Source: Enoplosus armatus (lineage: Eukaryota; Chordata; Actinopteri; Centrarchiformes; Enoplosidae). Taken from it: 64,000 nt of DNA. Within the stretch, counting starts at the first letter, position 1, and each line of letters opens with the position of its first letter. A program made the translations under genes and the position numbers. The DNA is taken from contig NC_092189.1 of the NCBI RefSeq assembly GCF_043641665.1, positions 15,716,833-15,780,832 of the forward strand, given 5' to 3'. A model generated the notes under the pieces. It saw nothing but the letters and a program-made list of their open reading frames with translations. It searched no databases and was not told where the DNA came from. This document shows, in pieces, positions 1-11,497 of the stretch.

Positions 1-365
1 GTCCGGCCTTATCATAAAGTCGAGGAGGAAGCAGGGTGGAGGGGGGGGGGGGCCCTCTGTGATGTAGGGGTTCAGTGGGAAAGCCTCCGCCTAAAAGAGA
101 ACATGGTGTTCCCTCCCGGCTTCACATCTGCGTCTCTGTGCTGACAAGACAAAAGAGCTGAGGCTGATCTGAGGCTGAAGGACTGGACGGCAGCTCTTAT
201 CTGAAACCAGACACTTTTTATCATTTAATACACGTATTTAAAGTTTTGTGCCATAATCAAAGATTAACATGGAGGCCTTGTTCAAATGTCGAAGTAACAA
301 TGAAGGAAACACCAAAACATCCTGACAGTAGATAAGATCAGCCTATGGATGTTGGTCCACAGTAC

Positions 366-663
366 CAGAGGTGGAAGTATTCAGATCCTTAACTTAAGTA
401 AAAGTACTAATGCCGCAATGTAATAATATTATTAAAACCTACCATTTGTAAAGTAATTACAGACTTAGACTTAGACTTAGACTTAGACTTTATTAATCCC
501 ACAGCGGGGAAATTTACAAGTCAGATAAAAGTAGTGGAGTAAAAAGTCATCATTTCCCTCTGACATTTAGTGGAGAAAGCATAAAATGGAAATACTCAAG
601 GACCTCAAAACGTACTCAAGTACAGTACTTACGTTAATGTACTTAGTTACTTTCCACCACTGT
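366..663. repeat. Short terminal-inverted-repeat element (GTACTTGAGTA family), with nested insert
   Basis: The left end reads AGAGGTGGAAGTATTCAGATCC and the right end GTTACTTTCCACCACTG, so the termini are inverted copies of a CAGTGGTGGAA-type end. The interior is rich in AAGTAAAAGTAC and ACTCAAGTACAGTAC motifs. The same ends recur at about 17138-17530 and 19545-20455. This is a non-autonomous DNA-transposon-like family common in percomorph genomes. A LINE-tail-like sequence at about 462-528 interrupts it. Confidence 0.65.
462..528. repeat. LINE 3'-tail-like insertion
   Basis: Tandem ACTTAG hexamers run directly into a TTTATTAATCCCACAGCGGGGAAATTTA hairpin-like block, given here only by its landmarks TTTATTAATCCC and GGGGAAATTT. 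Short tandem repeats next to a conserved stem are typical of 3' ends of teleost LINE retrotransposons. The insert sits inside the surrounding inverted-repeat element, which must therefore be older. Confidence 0.5.
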
Positions 664-1949
664 GCAGAACCATTACATCAGCAATATCATTCACCAGTCA
701 CATAATATAGATAATAATATAGATTTAGAATATAGAACATTTTCTGGAATGTCTGATTTTGATTAATCCTGTGACTTCTGACAAATTAAAATATTTCATC
801 ACATTACTGCAAAAATCCTGTGATTATCCATATGGTCTAAAACACACAGAGGTATTAAAGGGATACAGACTGAGGTTTAAATGCAAAGGAGAATCTTGTC
901 ATCATATATATCATTATGTTAGCTATTATATTACACAGCTGGTGAACACCCATCACAGGCATTTTGTTGACTTAGTCCCAGACGAGGTGGCCTGAGGTGG
1001 CACCGGCCCCCCTCTGGAATCTGACCCCCTTCCCCTGAAAAGGTTACAGGAGGGCGAGCTCACAGGAGGTGCGCCTGGATTTGAAGCCAGTTGTTTTCCT
1101 AGACATTGTCACTGTCTTTCATGCGAGACCCAGGACAGAGGCCGAGCGGTTGGGGGGCTAAAGGAGACGCTAGTGTCACGATGTGGCACTTTGCAGAAAA
1201 TCCGGGTAGTTTTTTTGGCTTCACGTGCCACTGACCAACTTTCATAGGAATGAATGGGGCCCCGCCTCCGACACTGTATCCAGTTACATCCATGGTTACA
1301 GGCGCTGAAGCAAACCTCTGTATGAAGTGACTGTCAACATATCTTGTTGGGAAGTCACAAAGAGACACAAAACAACCACTTCAGAGCTTAATCAAAACAG
1401 CTCTAGCTATTTATTGAAGCCATTCATACATTAGGTAACACCTTAATATCTTAATTGATCACAAAGTTCACATGAATTAAACAAAAACAAACTTCACTTG
1501 TACCTTGTATGCGCTTGATCTGTTTATTGTTGTATATTTACTTTATATTAACTATATCAACCATAAAAAATATGACTTTCTCATATTAAATCATTCACTT
1601 CATGAGTTGTGGATATAATCCTCTCTAAAGAAGTCTGTTTTCTGTGACCGTGCAGCTCTTGTGCTGTTAGCGAGACATCGAACACAGAAATGTTAATGAC
1701 ATCAGTGAGCGTGCTGCTTCGCATTACTTCTGGAGCACAGGGCGGCATATTGTGAGCCGTGCACAACCATGAGGGCTTCACATCGTCTTTCACATGACAC
1801 AATCTTACACCATGGCAATGCCTAGCAACGCTAACTCTGTTGCATGCGGGCAACATACATCACAGTACACAACAAGAAACTTGTTTTGATCACAAACAAC
1901 AGTTACCCTGGGACCAAGTTAAACACCTACTGGAGGCTCCTTCAACTTC

Positions 1950-2120
1950 AGTTGATGGAACTACATTTACTAAAGTACTGTACTTGAGAACAATTTTGAG
2001 GTAGTTGTACTTTGCTTGAGTATGTCCGTTCTATGCTACTTTATACCTCTACTGCACTACATTTTAGGGGGAAATATTGTACTTTTTACTATTTACTTTT
2101 ATTTGGCATTTATAGTTACT
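1950..2120. repeat. GTACTTGAGTA-family fragment
   Basis: The segment contains the family motifs TAAAGTACTGTACTTGAG, GTAGTTGTACTTTGCTTGAG and a GGGGGAAATATTGTACTTTTTA block. It is one end of the element seen at 366-663; the other end was not found, so it is a truncated copy. Confidence 0.6.
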
Positions 2121-3261
2121 TGTTAGGGGGACGAGCGATATTATTCATATAAAACTTGCACTCAGTTGTCACTTTATCAGGTGCACCTGTACAATCAAAT
2201 GCAATACAAGACAACAGCTCCACCTTCAAACTGTACCTTTACAATGCTTATAATTCAGATAATAAGAGGCAGATCGTGGTAATGGTTGAGGTATGATAGT
2301 CTGGGAACTAAAACACTTTAGCTGGTTACTTGTCATTGAAGAAGCTTTCAGGAGACTTGGATGTCTTACAAAGAAGCATTTATCTGGCGGTTACATCCTG
2401 TCGAGGAGACACTGTACAAGACGTCCCAGATTCAATATGCATCCAAATAAGGTTATTCTTCACCCAGCTAAAGTTGTGTGAAGATTTTATTTGGTATTAG
2501 ATTCTAAACAAGGAACTATGTTAACGTAAATCACATCGTATGTCAGGTGTTATTCAGAGGAGACAGTATATCAGAGTGGAGTCTGGGGCAAAGTGTAGCC
2601 ACAACCTTGGTTTACTGGGAGACAGTGACAGTCTCGCCTTATCACTCCAACCAGCCATCCTTGGAGACAGAGACCTCAGTAGTTGGCTGTCTGACAGAGA
2701 CAGCTTTTAGGTTTACAGGTGACCCAAATGTGACCTGGCGACCACTGTGTCACATTACCTTTTAGCCGAAAGAAGGAAAATGTAAATCACCTCGGCCTCT
2801 CTCCGCTGCATTTCTTTGGGTGTACACTCTGGCTTGATTGAATATGTCAGTCAAAACACTGTAAAGTCCTCGTCCATAACACCATCTGTACTTTTGGGAT
2901 GCCATTTTCGCTGTTGGAAATGCCGCTAGTTTGCAATACAAGTGAGCAAGCCTGTTGCTCTTCCTTGCCCCCGACTACGTCACTGTACAATGACTGTTCT
3001 GGTGCTGGAAGAACAACAGATTTTGCAACAGTGCAGTTGTTTTTCACACTATATCTATTGAAAATCAGCAAAATTGTCCTTTAAGTAAACTATCAGACAG
3101 ACACTTAATACATCTTAAAACATATGATTTAAAGTTGCAATCTTCTGTGCAATAAGCAATGGTTAATACAGAGGCCTTGTTCAAATGTTAAACTAATAAT
3201 GTAGGAATAATAACCCCCAAAACATCCTGTCAAGAACATCAGACTATGAATGTGGGTCTGT

Positions 3262-3420
3262 AGGATCAGTGGAGGAAGAACTGTTCAGATCCTTTAAGTT
3301 AAATTAAAGTCCTGCTTTTACTTTGAAGTATTATATGCACAATATACTAAAGTAAAAGTACTCATCATGCAGAATGGCTCCTTTTTGAGGAGCTCACAAT
3401 ACTTCCTCCACCACTGGAAG
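3262..3420. repeat. GTACTTGAGTA-family copy, short and degraded
   Basis: Starts near GGATCAGTGGAGGAAGAACTG with TTCAGATCC, has TAAAGTAAAAGTACTCATC in the middle and ends CTTCCTCCACCACTGG. Both termini of the family are recognisable but the interior is shortened. Confidence 0.55.
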
Positions 3421-4559
3421 CCTCTTTAAGTTGAGCCAACGTTTGTTCCAAGTTCACTTACAATGTTTGTCTCTTTTGTTTGATGTGACAGTTAACTCGA
3501 AGGTTTGCTGATATGCGCCTGGATATTAAAACAAACAGTGTGTTGAATGCACCGAGGTGTTTACTCAGGGAGCAGCGCTGTTACCATAGAAAAGTGCAGA
3601 ATAAGCGCGACCACGTGATAAGAGCAAACCGAGTGTAGGTGTGGCAGCCAGATATATATTGGTGCTGTATCTGCAGATGGCTAAAAAGATACTAACCTTT
3701 ATTTAGATTCGCGTTATTGACCCTTAGACGTCACCCATCCAACACCTGCATCAGGTTAACCTGACATAAACTCATATAGTGATAATCTCTGCTCTGTCTG
3801 GGTGTCTGGTGCTTTATCGCTGTCAGGAAGGAGTTTTACAGCCGTTGAGCAACAGACAGTGCTGCTGAGGTGAAGCATGGCACTGCCAGAGAAGGGACAG
3901 CAGATGCTGCCAGTGTCTGCCAAGTCTGTGATCACGCAGCCTCATGCTGGCAGGCCGGGTGGAGCAAAGACCTGCCAACCACACAGAGCTTCAAGCAGCC
4001 TTTCAACACCAAATGCCTCCCATGACCCAAGATCTGTCGGTCACATTGCACTGAACCCATAAACCCTTGCAACACCGAATCCCTGACTGACATCTGACAT
4101 CCAAACAATTCTTTATATTCGGGTTCTGACTTTTATAAATCCACAAGCGTCTTGCATAATCTGATTTCTTGTTGCACATGAAAGGTTATTCTCCATTTTA
4201 GAACATGGACTTTGAGACAATTTTCTAAACAGCTGCTGCGCATGATGAAACGGGACATCCTCCTCACAACCCTGGAGCCTTTTTGAACCTGCAATGAACT
4301 GAGTGCTTGCAGCCATTTGCTCTCAGGTTTCTCAAGACATTAACGTGACTTGGGAAACTTGTGCATGCCGGCAGTCGGGGCTGTATTACAGAATATCAAT
4401 GTCACGGTTCTAGCCCTTTGAGATTTGTTTGGTTAGAGATTGCAACGGAAAATACAACTTTAAAGCTTAAATCTGAGGAGATAGTCACTCATTTACTGCG
4501 AGAAATATCTGTCTAAAGAAATAAAACAGAGCATTCAGCAGCTGAGACAGTTGAAAGTC

Positions 4560-5165
4560 TAAAGGAATAGTTCAACGCTTATAGAATAATGCTTATTCTT
4601 TTCCTGGCGGAGAGTTACATGAGAAGATTGATACCATCTCATATATGTCTGTGAAATACAAAGCCACAGCCACCAGCTGTTTAGCTTATCTTAGCTTAGC
4701 TTAGCATTAAGACTGGAAACTGGGGGAAAGAGCTAGCCTGGTTCTGTCTGAATGTAACCTCAAAAACTCACTAATTAACATGATTTATCTCATTTGTCTA
4801 ATCCACACAACAACTGAAGAATAAAACCCACCTTTTTACGCTGGGTTGTGTGCTGGACTCTTTCTTGGCTGGTTGCCTAGCAACTCTCCAAGCCCAAAAA
4901 ATAATCTGACACATAACACCCCCGTAAAACAGCTAATTATTGTTTTTACACTTTGGATTTTGTACCGATCAAACAAACAAGATGTAACGTGTTAATGAGT
5001 GAGCTTTACTTGGTGAATTTTGTTACCATTTGGACAGAGTCAGGCTAGCTCCCCTTGTTTCTAGTGTTCATGCTAAGCTAAGCTAACTGGCTGCTGGCTG
5101 TAGCCTTAGTATTGATACTAAGACATTAATCTTCTCATCCAACTCTTGGCAAGAAAGCTAATAAG
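4560..5165. repeat. Fold-back (long inverted repeat) element, near full length
   Basis: The left arm (about 4562-4850) begins AAAGGAATAGTTCAA and carries GAGAAGATTGATACC, CTTAGCTTAGCATTAAGAC and a TAGCCTGG/TCTGTC block. The right arm (about 4890-5165) carries the same blocks as reverse complements in reverse order, ending with ATTAATCTTCTCATCC and GGCAAGAAAGC. The centre includes GGTTGCCTAGCAAC, itself palindromic. A second complete copy lies at 53248-53772. Confidence 0.75.
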
Positions 5166-5595
5166 CAGATTTCTCAAAATCTTGAGCTTTCAAAAATAAA
5201 TCAAAAGACTAGTGAATATGCAGATTTGATTGCTGTATTTTATAGATTTCAGATTGATCAGCTTAAAATCTTGAAAGAATAGAAATTTCTATTCACATTT
5301 GCTGTCTGGCCAGCTGTCACCATTTTGGTTGACCCAGTTTATCTGAGTGGGATGAGGCACACTGACCAGAACAGCCATTTTGATTTGCAGCCATTTGTAT
5401 GGCCCTTTGTGAGTGGAAAAAGAGGAGGACCGCAGCCTCGCACCACAGGGCTCACGCAGCACTTTTTATGCAAACTCTTGGCCTCGGCATGCTGCTGGTC
5501 AGAGGAGCACCAGTTTGTTTGACCATGTCTGCCCTCCACTCGCTTCCTGGATGCCCTTCATCACACTACAATCTCTTAATCACCACTGTGCCTTT

Positions 5596-5596
<1 letters not shown>

Positions 5597-5632
<36 letters not shown>
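5597..5632. repeat. (AG)n microsatellite
   Basis: An AG dinucleotide tract with one GC interruption, followed by an A run. The apparent open frames crossing it are artefacts of the repeat. Confidence 0.9.
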
Positions 5633-6580
5633 GGAAAAAAAAACCTTTGCGACCGGATTGGCTGCTCTTGGTGGAGCTGTTGCTAAGGGGAGGGTTTCAC
5701 TGTGAGATGTGGCAGCTGGTGGGGGCAACCACTCTGAGCAACATATATATCAATTTAATGTTTCATTTATACTCCACTGCCATCATGTTCAACATGACAA
5801 AGCTGCAGAAATATGTGACTGATGTCCTCTAAATCTCCTCAAACTCCTACAGAGGTTTTAAAGATCATGTTCTCGGTGCCACCATGGTGCCATAAGTTTA
5901 TTGTCTCACCAAAATAAAGTCTTATCACTTCTGATGGGTCAATGCACTTTACTGCTTTGCACTGCTTGCACTATTGCAGTTATTATTCCCACCGTTTGAT
6001 TAATTGACTGTAAACGTCAACAATTTAGATCGCTATGGAAATATATGCATAAAATCCACTAGAGCCATTCAACTTAAGAATTCTGTTTGCAAATCAATCC
6101 TTTTCTGGAGGAAAATCAAATAGTTAACATAGATCAAGTACTTACAGGTGTTTGTTAAAAATGTGGTCCTAAATTGCATCTACACTGGAATAAAAACATT
6201 AGCTTTACCGCATCCTAAAAGGGCAAACAAGCTACAGGATAATCTTTTCAAATGCTACAAAAAAAAACAAAAAAAAAAACATTACAGCTGATTTGCGTTT
6301 CAGCACAACTGCCTATTGCATAAAACAGATGTGAAATGATGTCGAGTGATTAAGTTAACAAATTCTGCTTGAGAGCCATGACCTCTTTTGCAACACTGCT
6401 CCATCTTCTCCTTTAGGTAAATCCTCAGTAAAGCACTTTTAAATCCCTTAACACCAACATTACATAAACCTGCTGAACTACAAAAACAGTGAGTCAGAGG
6501 TAACTGTTGTAGTTGGCATGTTGCTGCATATCAAAATGCAGCATTGTATGTTCATGCACTGCCTTAGTCACTTAACTTTT

Positions 6581-6601
6581 AAAAAAAAAAAAAAAAAAAA
6601 A
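6581..6601. repeat. Poly(A) tract
   Basis: Twenty-one consecutive A residues. Nothing recognisable as a retroposon body lies immediately upstream. Confidence 0.9.
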
Positions 6602-7006
6602 GTTTCTGAGCTACGAAGAGGAAGAGACATCAACACCCAACATCCTTCCTGTCAGCAGTGACAAACTAGAGGACGACAATGTCAAGTTTCCAATTATTTA
6701 TTTCAGTTTTACTGCATTTCTGCTTCAATATAAAATTGCTTTTGAAATATCCAAGGACAAACAAATGAATCATTTCATCATGAACACCTTGATGAACAGT
6801 TTAAGCAGTCAGACAATGATGTAGGGGAGGTAACTGAACAGGGCATGACGGTATACAAAAAGTCAAGGCACGCCATGTTACAGTAATACCAAGTGGAAAG
6901 ATTTAAAACCTCTGCAGGTAAGAGCCCTTCAGCTCAGCATTAAAATCATATTTTACAGGAGGGACAGAATAACCAGCATTCAATTTCTCCTACAGTCAGA
7001 AACCTT

Positions 7007-7012
7007 TTTATT
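7007..7012 (-). terminator. Candidate poly(A) signal for mid1ip1
   Basis: TTTATT on the plus strand gives AATAAA on the minus strand, about 390 nt past the mid1ip1 stop codon. A second AATAAA in the same sense lies at 6697-6702, so a longer 3'UTR is possible. Confidence 0.4.
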
Positions 7013-7397
7013 TCACAATCTGGTGACAGATTCATGTTCAAACTTGAAATGACAGATAAGGGGAGGGCAAGTTTCTGCATAAATCAGAGCTGTGCTTCAT
7101 CTGGACTTTGAGGGTGGGGGTACAGATTCAATAAACCTCCACCGAGCACAAAGTGTCGACCTCTGCATCAAGACGAGGAGGAGGACACGTGCAGGCGTCA
7201 CTGGTTTCAGGTATGTTTGGTGGTGGGAGGAAGAGGAAGTCGGAGTGTCGCTACTCAGGAGTGAGAAGTCACAAAGTGGTTACCCTGGTCAGTTCACTGT
7301 CCATTGAGATCTATTAGGAAGAGATGGAGCCCTTCTCAACACATCCCATTGTGCAAGTCAAGCAGTCCGAGGGAAAAAACGAAAAATGTAGTGACTT

Positions 7398-7895
7398 CTA
7401 TCTCATGAAGTTTCCGCCTCCGATTTCTCTCTTGTATCTGTTGGTAAGGTGGTCGGCTTGCAGCGTGAGCTTGGACAGAACGCCAAACAGTCCTCTGAGG
7501 TGATAATGAAACTGATGCTCCAGGTCCGAGTTCTCCTCCAGGAGAAGGTCCCCGGTGATGGGCTTCTGCTCCTCCTGCTTCACCGCCATCTCCAGGAAGC
7601 TGGCGCCGCTGCTCATCTCCCTCTTCAGCAGACCCCACTCCATGTCGTTCTTTATGGACTTGAGGAGCAGGTAGTGCTCGTACATGTCCCTCTGCTTGTT
7701 GGGACACGGTGGTTCCAGATTATTGTTGTTGTTGGGCTCCACCTCGCTGGCCGCCTGCTCCTCCAGCGGCACGTCTCGCAGCAGGCTCGGCACCATGATG
7801 GTCTCGTCCATGTTGTTGGCAGCTGCTATGAAGCGGTGCATGACGTTGATGAGGGAGTGCTTGTTGCTGGCGGAGTCGCTGCTGATCTGCATCAT
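7398..7895 (-). CDS. mid1ip1: MID1-interacting protein 1 / Spot14 family protein
   Basis: A 165-residue protein encoded by one coding exon. The N-terminal NKHSLINVMHRFIAAANNMD segment followed by ETIMVPSLLRDVPLEE is the hallmark of the Spot14 (THRSP/MID1IP1) family. The C-terminal half, about residues 80-155, is helical and includes MYEHYLLLKSIKNDMEWGLL and FHYHLRGLFGVLSKLT. Known role: family members promote polymerisation and activity of acetyl-CoA carboxylase in lipogenesis, and MID1IP1 binds MID1 on microtubules. The centre, about residues 45-65, has an Asn run and is variable. Two adjacent ATGs open the frame at 7893-7895 and 7890-7892; the first was chosen. A GC-rich 5'UTR exon and a small UTR intron precede it. 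Fish have several mid1ip1 paralogues, and the exact one (mid1ip1a, b or l) cannot be decided here. Confidence 0.93.
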   Translation of the reverse strand: MMQISSDSASNKHSLINVMHRFIAAANNMDETIMVPSLLRDVPLEEQAASEVEPNNNNNLEPPCPNKQRDMYEHYLLLKSIKNDMEWGLLKREMSSGASFLEMAVKQEEQKPITGDLLLEENSDLEHQFHYHLRGLFGVLSKLTLQADHLTNRYKREIGGGNFMR

Positions 7896-7991
7896 TTTGA
7901 AGGCTTTAGGGGGTTGGCTTGGTTACAGTGTAGAGCTGGCAGGTGGGGTTTTTAAGGCAGAGCTGCTTGGTGTTTTTAGGAGGTGGCAGAT

Positions 7992-8413
7992 CTGAAGGAG
8001 GAAGAGAGGAAACATGAGGATGCAGTAAAAAGGTGTACAAAGATTGCTGCAAAAAAACAAACAAAGCCAAACCCAGGCCTGAAGCGCTCTGAAACACAGG
8101 TTTACACACCAACATGGACACAAAGGCACCCAATTCATAACCACACACACACACGTACAGCTAGATTGCTAGAAATCTAATGAAACCGAGGCAGCTTGTT
8201 TCTCATCTCCCCCGCAGAGCATTACCAGGCTTCTAGCTTCAAAAGAAAAAAAAGCCTACAATCCATGTCGACTTCTACATGAATAAATCACCTTCATTTT
8301 GCCGCATTATAACGCCGGAATCACATCAATATGACCTTGACTTCCTGGTATTAAAAATCCTAGATTCGCTTCAGGAGGCCTTGAATTAAAAAAAAACAAG
8401 GATGCGGACTGAC
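7992..8413 (-). other. 5'UTR intron of mid1ip1
   Basis: On the minus strand a strong donor GTTCAG|GTCAGT ends the leader exon at 8414. A pyrimidine-rich acceptor CTCTTCCTCCTTCAG|ATCTGCC opens the coding exon at 7991. The intron is 422 nt, and the leader exon runs from about 8525 to 8414. An untranslated first exon followed by one coding exon is the layout I would expect for this family. Confidence 0.7.
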
Positions 8414-8548
8414 CTGAACCACGAGGGAAACCTGAGGAAAGTCTTTCTTGGCGTGCTGGTTGGATAAACCAAGTCTTCTCAGGCTCTGCACACCACCCGC
8501 CGGGAAGGAAACTGAAAATTTCCCCAACTGACTGGCGGCTGAACTCTG

Positions 8549-8641
8549 CTTTTATACCAGGCACGGCGGGTTGGGGGTGGAAGGGGGTGAAAATAAGAAA
8601 TAAAGTCCGCCCTCCCTGTATTTTTCTACCGAGCCAATTGG
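8549..8641 (-). promoter_or_regulatory. mid1ip1 core promoter (TATA and CCAAT boxes)
   Basis: On the minus strand TATAAAAG lies at 8549-8556, which places transcription start near 8520-8525 at the head of the proposed leader exon. A symmetric CCAATTGG at 8634-8641, about 80 nt upstream of the TATA box, is a likely NF-Y site. Between them is a C-rich stretch (complement of GGGTTGGGGGTGGAAGGGGG) of the Sp1/KLF kind. The spacing is that of a classic focused, inducible promoter. Confidence 0.65.
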
Positions 8642-11160
8642 CCAGCATGGAGGATGTAGGCGGAGTCACGGAGCATCTGATCCAAAACGGACCAGTGAGA
8701 CATGAGATCGCAGATGTCAGTCAAATGTATTTGTCCAGGGCTGGTCTGCAATTAGCTGCACCCTATTTACTTCTCATGTTTTCCAGGCCGTTTGTAGCCT
8801 GAAGGCAACACTGATGCAAGCTGGCACAGTTGCAGGGGTGCACGTTGTGCGACATGTGTCGGGTTTACCAGGTCTATAGAAATAAAAAAATAAAAATATA
8901 ATATGAATAAATAAAAATATGAAATAATGCAAGATCCCCCTGTTTAAGTCAAATATAGCTCGTTTTTTCCCCGCTTTTCCCTCCGGAGTCACTGTCACTG
9001 TCTCTACAGCTGCCTCAGTTCACGGTTACACAGCACCGCCACCTGCTGGATGAATTATCTCACCACACCGTTCACTGTTTCACATGTCTGGAAATTAACC
9101 AGTCAGTCGCTGTACGTTTATAATGACGCTCACTACAATCTTGAATTACTCTGGCGGAGGTGTTGTTCTTACCAGATGACTTCAGTTTGAAAGATGCTCC
9201 ACTTGTGCACCTTTAAAGTGAAACGATGACACTAATCCTTCACACTGAGCTATCTGCCCTTCAGGTTTATCTGCATGACAGAGAGCAGCAGACACTTTGA
9301 CATGCAGGAACAGCACTAGTGGATTTAATAAAGTTAATTAATGGTGGCTTACTGGTCTTGTTATGAGTTACACCTGTGATTTTCCTGCTCTGCCAAGTCA
9401 ACATATCTGCTGTGAGACAGACCAATAGGGAGTGGCTAACTAAACCTTTTCCCAGGTTGCAAATGTCTGAGTTGAATAATTTATTTTAATAGTCTTTAGA
9501 AGTGTGTGGAGGACCAATTATCCATTCATTTACAGGGGGAAAAAAGGCAAAGATCAACGCCAAGTCTAGAAAAACACAATCTTCTCTCTTTTATTGAGTT
9601 TCCCGATTCACTGGCGACGCTTTGGTGGATCCCAACACGGCTTCTGTATACAAGGACACATACAGCTTTAGATATTTGCATTAATTTACTGTATTTCCCC
9701 CCCATTTTTTTTAAAGGAGTCAGGCCTTAAAAAAACCATCTTCCAATAGTATTAAAAGTAACAAAAATTCTTATCAGTAACTAGATATCTACAATGCGGC
9801 TAATACAGTTTGAAGATGGAAAATCAATCCATCTCCAAGCCTCCAAAATACCTTACTAACCAGAGACTTTCAGGTTAATTTACATGCTATTTGCAGTGTG
9901 TGATACTTCAGCATTACAGAGTGGTACAGCGCTCATCACACAGTGCAGGCAGTGAACCTGTCTGGGTACAGACGCTATTTTAGACTTTCAGTGTGGGTTG
10001 TCAGGCAACGCAGTTATATTTGGTGGTATTAAAGAAAAGTACAACTTGAAGAGTGCACACATGCAATGTTCACAGGTTTATGTCAATTATTTTAACTACT
10101 GAACATAAAACTTGAAATCAGAAACTGATGTTGTGATACAGTCAGAAATCCTCCGTTTCATAACTTACTTTTGGGTTCATATTACCCAAAATGCATCTGT
10201 TACATCTCCTTTTCAAAGCCATCATTTCAGTGCTCTCTCTCCAGCTGGACAATGTGTGAACTCTGGTTGACGGATCGGGCTCTAGATTAGTATAATCCTC
10301 ACTTGTTTCAAAGTCTGCCGAAAAGTGACTGAGCGTTTCTGAGCTCGGTATGAACTTCTTCTGATTGCACTTCTCACACATCGTCACATTATTTGAATTT
10401 TACATGCAATTATTCGGTCAAATAATTCACGTGTGCCAGGAGAAATATTATAATAATATTGCTGATGTTAAATTAAAATCAGCCCTGCATATTGAGAAAC
10501 TAAATGCCTTCCACATCTTGTATTTTGCATGGATCCCTCACAAGGCCCCAAATAACTTGAGTCATGTTTTGTCTGCCAAAATATTTTCTTTTTGCATCTC
10601 TTCAGATGAATGTAGAAGCAAACAGCTGTGGGACAGCACGCATCCTGAGCATGCATGCTGTTAAAGATATTGGATTTCATCTTTATTTTAATTTTTTTCT
10701 TCCAAGTGTTTCACATGCATCCACAAAAGAATAAACAACAATTTAACACTGTGATACGAAGTTGGCTGGGCGACTGTGGTTGGCACACATGAACGCTGGC
10801 TTTCAACAATACTGGCCTACAGAATCAGTACGGTTCATTTTACTGTAAATGACACACTTGATTTCAGGCTGGTGACCTCCTGTCCATCTCTCAGGCGTTT
10901 ACAGGTTTCACACACAGAAATTCACTTAGTGTTGCAGAGAAGTTTAACATTTATCAGCTTATTGTCTAGATTTCATCTGCTCAGCTACAGACTAATTTAT
11001 AGCAAAATTACAAAATAAGGCAGCTGCAATATACAAAGACACAACAAATGGAAATGTTGACAATTGGTAGAGTTAATTAACTCAAATCTATGTAATGACA
11101 TCTATGCTTAATGGAAATCCATAATTAAATCTCAGGTATAACAAATGATCCCCAAAATGT
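8642..11160. other. Intergenic region between mid1ip1 and tspan6
   Basis: No recognisable exon. An 81-codon minus-strand frame at 10142-10387 has no matching splice sites or family resemblance and may lie in a long tspan6 3'UTR. The sequence is AT-rich, and some of it up to about 10.7 kb could be 3'UTR of tspan6, because AATAAA on the minus strand occurs at 11172-11177 and again near 10682. Confidence 0.5.
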
Positions 11161-11171
11161 CCAGGTCCCTT

Positions 11172-11177
11172 TTTATT
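11172..11177 (-). terminator. Candidate poly(A) signal for tspan6
   Basis: TTTATT on the plus strand reads AATAAA in the sense of tspan6, about 190 nt into the proposed last, untranslated exon that begins at 11366. Later signals downstream are possible. Confidence 0.4.
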
Positions 11178-11366
11178 TTTGGTCAAACTACACTGCAGAT
11201 AATGTCCCTTTAACATCATTCCCTTCTGCTCGTTTGTCATTGGTGAGACTGAATAAAAGAAGAGTTTTTCCCTCTCTAAAATAATATCAACTAACACAAA
11301 ACACATTATTAAAATCACAGGAGATTCTTTCAACTCAATTTGCATCAGGAGCTGCCCGTCAGTAAC

Positions 11367-11481
11367 CTGCAAAGACAGGCAGAAAACATGTCAGACACGT
11401 CGTCTTTGCATCTGAACGTCGGATCATTAATTCACTGCTGCAGCTTCTTGGGCGACAGAGTTTCACAATAAAAAGTCTCAC
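11367..11481 (-). other. 3'UTR intron of tspan6
   Basis: After the TAA at 11498-11500 the minus strand reads CCACAG|GTGAGAC (exon end 11482) and then CCTGTCTTTGCAG|GTTACTG (exon start 11366). Both sites are strong. The 115-nt intron begins 16 nt past the stop codon, within the roughly 50-nt window that escapes nonsense-mediated decay. Confidence 0.6.
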
Positions 11482-11497
11482 CTGTGGACGGTCGCTG

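Larger units (their letters stand above)
1..6600. other. Intergenic, repeat-rich; no gene seen
   Basis: No open reading frame here looks like a recognisable protein exon with flanking splice sites. The stretch holds a G run at about 41-52, three GTACTTGAGTA-type repeats, one complete fold-back repeat, an AG microsatellite and an A tract, each listed separately. A short segment around 1100-1370, with a GGAATGAATGGGG-like motif, resembles sequence I have seen repeatedly in teleost genomes, but I cannot assign a family. Distal regulatory elements of mid1ip1 could lie here; none is visible by eye. Confidence 0.6.

Noticed and set aside
1099..1368. 89-codon minus-strand frame with PKKLPGF motif
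   Set aside because: Overlaps sequence that looks like a dispersed teleost repeat; no gene context.
3612..3617. Single CACGTG E-box as a carbohydrate response element for mid1ip1
   Set aside because: A ChREBP element needs two E-box halves spaced by five bases; only one is present, and it lies several kilobases downstream of the gene.
10142..10387. 81-codon minus-strand open frame between mid1ip1 and tspan6
   Set aside because: No family resemblance, no matching splice sites, and it lies where a long tspan6 3'UTR could extend.
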